Positions 62,765-64,000 of a stretch of DNA of 64,000 nt are shown here, one piece after another (position 1 is the stretch's first letter; each line of letters starts with the position of its first letter). Source of the DNA: an uncultured Clostridia bacterium (GTDB lineage: Bacteria; Bacillota; Clostridia; Christensenellales; CAG-138); contig CALGGM010000007.1 of the NCBI GenBank assembly GCA_937915925.1, positions 1 through 64,000 on the forward strand, in the 5' to 3' direction. Below the pieces are notes generated by a model that was given only the letters and a program-made list of their open reading frames with translations, did no database searches and was not told the origin of the DNA. The translations under genes and the position numbers were made by a program.

Positions 62765-64000
62765 ATGAAGGAATCCGCGGGCAAATGGCTTTACCGCGTC
62801 CCGGTCGGCAAAAAATGGTACATCGTCGGACTGACCCTTGCGCAGGCGCTGCACGGGGGCTCCGGCGTGCTGTACGCATTGCTGCTGCGTGGGATCGTGG
62901 ACGCTGCCGTGAGCAAGGATACGGCGGGCTTTTGGCGCTACGGCGCGTTCGTGCTTGCGCTGTCCGCAGTTCAGCTTGCGCTGCGCGCGGTGATCCGATG
63001 GCTCACGGAGCTGTCGAAATCGACGCTTGAAAACGTTTTCAAGGAGCGGCTTTTGAAAACGCTGCTCTCCAAGGACTATCTGCGCATCGCCGCGGTGCAT
63101 TCCGGCGAGTGGATGAACCGCCTCACCAACGACACGGTCGTGATCGCGAACGGGTATGTCGAGATCATTCCGGGGCTTGCGGGCATGGCGGTGAAATTCG
63201 TCAGCGCGCTTGTGATGGTGATCGCGCTTGAACCGCGGTTCGCCGCGATCCTGCTTCCGGGCGGCGCGCTGCTGATGGTGTTTACGACGCTGTTCCGCAG
63301 GGTCATGAAGCGGATGCACAAGGACGTGCAGGAAGCGGACGGACGGCTTCGGATCTTCCTGCAGGAGCGCATCGCAAGCCTGCTGCTGCTCCGTTCGTTC
63401 TCGGCGGAGGAACAGACGCAGGCGGACGCAAGAGCAAAAATGGACGCGCACAAGCGCGCACGGATGCGGCGCAACCGGTTCTCGAACCTCTGCAACATCG
63501 GCTTCGGCGCGGCGATGACGGCGATGTACCTGCTCGGCGTGGGTTGGGGCGGTTACGGGATCCTGATCGGGACCGTCAGCTTCGGCACGCTGACCGCGAT
63601 CATGCAGCTGATTTCGCAGATCCAGACGCCGATCGTCAATCTGACCGGCTTTTTGCCGAAATACTACGCGATGCTCGCGAGCGCCGAGCGCCTGATGGAG
63701 GCGGAGCGCTTCGAGGACGACGCTGCCGAGGCGATCCCGCTTTCTGAGCTTCAAACGTTTTACCGGGATCGGCTCAGCACGATCGGGCTTTCCGAAGTCG
63801 ACTTCTCCTATCTGCCGATCGCGGACGATCTCTCAGCCCCCGAAAAAGACGCGATGCCAGTCGTATTGAAGCAACTGTCGCTGCAAGTGAAAAAAGGCGA
63901 ATCTGTGGCGTTTACGGGCGCAAGCGGGTGCGGCAAGTCGACCGCGCTGAAGCTTTTGATGTGCGTTATGCATCCGGACGGCGGCAGACGGTACTATACG
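62765..64000 (+). CDS. ABC exporter, fused permease-ATPase (3' partial)
   Basis: Open to the window edge; 412 codons seen from ATG 62765. Six-helix transmembrane domain (about 1-300), with the coupling-helix segment LQERIASLLLLRSFSAE, then the start of the nucleotide-binding domain with Walker A TGASGCGKST. A type I half-transporter; substrate unknown. A GGGGCGA/TCGCCCC hairpin (62699-62727) precedes it. Confidence 0.88.
   Translation, partial: MKESAGKWLYRVPVGKKWYIVGLTLAQALHGGSGVLYALLLRGIVDAAVSKDTAGFWRYGAFVLALSAVQLALRAVIRWLTELSKSTLENVFKERLLKTLLSKDYLRIAAVHSGEWMNRLTNDTVVIANGYVEIIPGLAGMAVKFVSALVMVIALEPRFAAILLPGGALLMVFTTLFRRVMKRMHKDVQEADGRLRIFLQERIASLLLLRSFSAEEQTQADARAKMDAHKRARMRRNRFSNLCNIGFGAAMTAMYLLGVGWGGYGILIGTVSFGTLTAIMQLISQIQTPIVNLTGFLPKYYAMLASAERLMEAERFEDDAAEAIPLSELQTFYRDRLSTIGLSEVDFSYLPIADDLSAPEKDAMPVVLKQLSLQVKKGESVAFTGASGCGKSTALKLLMCVMHPDGGRRYYT

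Overview
The window looks like the chromosome of a GC-rich clostridial member of the Bacillota. The evidence is a CIRCE-controlled hrcA-grpE-dnaK-dnaJ operon, a Gram-positive L10 leader before rplJ-rplL, strong AGGAGG ribosome binding sites, many lipoproteins with Pro/Thr/Glu stalks, and an ECF sigma / membrane anti-sigma pair. No rRNA, tRNA or CRISPR array was seen, so species cannot be named.

Layout. (1) 1-18.2 kb is host: a membrane-anchored surface protein (partial), the heat-shock operon, an orphan DNA methyltransferase divergent from a PD-(D/E)XK-like protein, two GNAT acetyltransferases and a hydrolase, rplJL, the sigma/anti-sigma pair, a ComEC-like metallo-beta-lactamase lipoprotein, and a barnase-type lipoprotein RNase with its barstar. 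(2) 18,246-58,002 is a 39.8 kb prophage. (3) 58.0-64 kb is host again: two paralogous secreted proteins around a small lipoprotein, then an ABC exporter cut by the window edge.

Prophage. It has no tyrosine or serine integrase. Its outermost gene is an IS30-family DDE transposase lying 52 bp inside the left end. The element is bounded by a perfect 15-bp direct repeat (18231-18245 and 58003-58017). Immediately inside both copies are IS30-like terminal inverted repeats. A lone IS30-type helix-turn-helix protein sits just inside the right end. The simplest reading is a temperate phage that integrates with an IS30 transposase.

The prophage has three transcription blocks. A leftward accessory block (19.4-24.5 kb) carries an ADP-ribosylglycohydrolase, a class II glutamine amidotransferase, an amidoligase and small proteins. 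It contains four copies of a self-cleaving RNA motif that fits a type II hammerhead ribozyme; three begin at or within a few bases of a stop codon and the fourth precedes the first gene. A rightward late block (25.2-50.3 kb) is podovirus (P22)-like: terminase, portal, scaffold, coat, gp4- and gp10-like head completion proteins, an InlB-repeat adhesin, a BppU-like protein, lysis genes, and a 3209-residue polyvalent protein. That protein carries zincin, MuF_C-like and ADP-ribosyltransferase-like regions. A leftward early block (57.9-50.3 kb) carries replication and recombination genes (Gp157, SSB-like, replisome organiser, helicase loader, RuvC-like) and many tightly overlapping small genes. It meets the late block at a bidirectional terminator.
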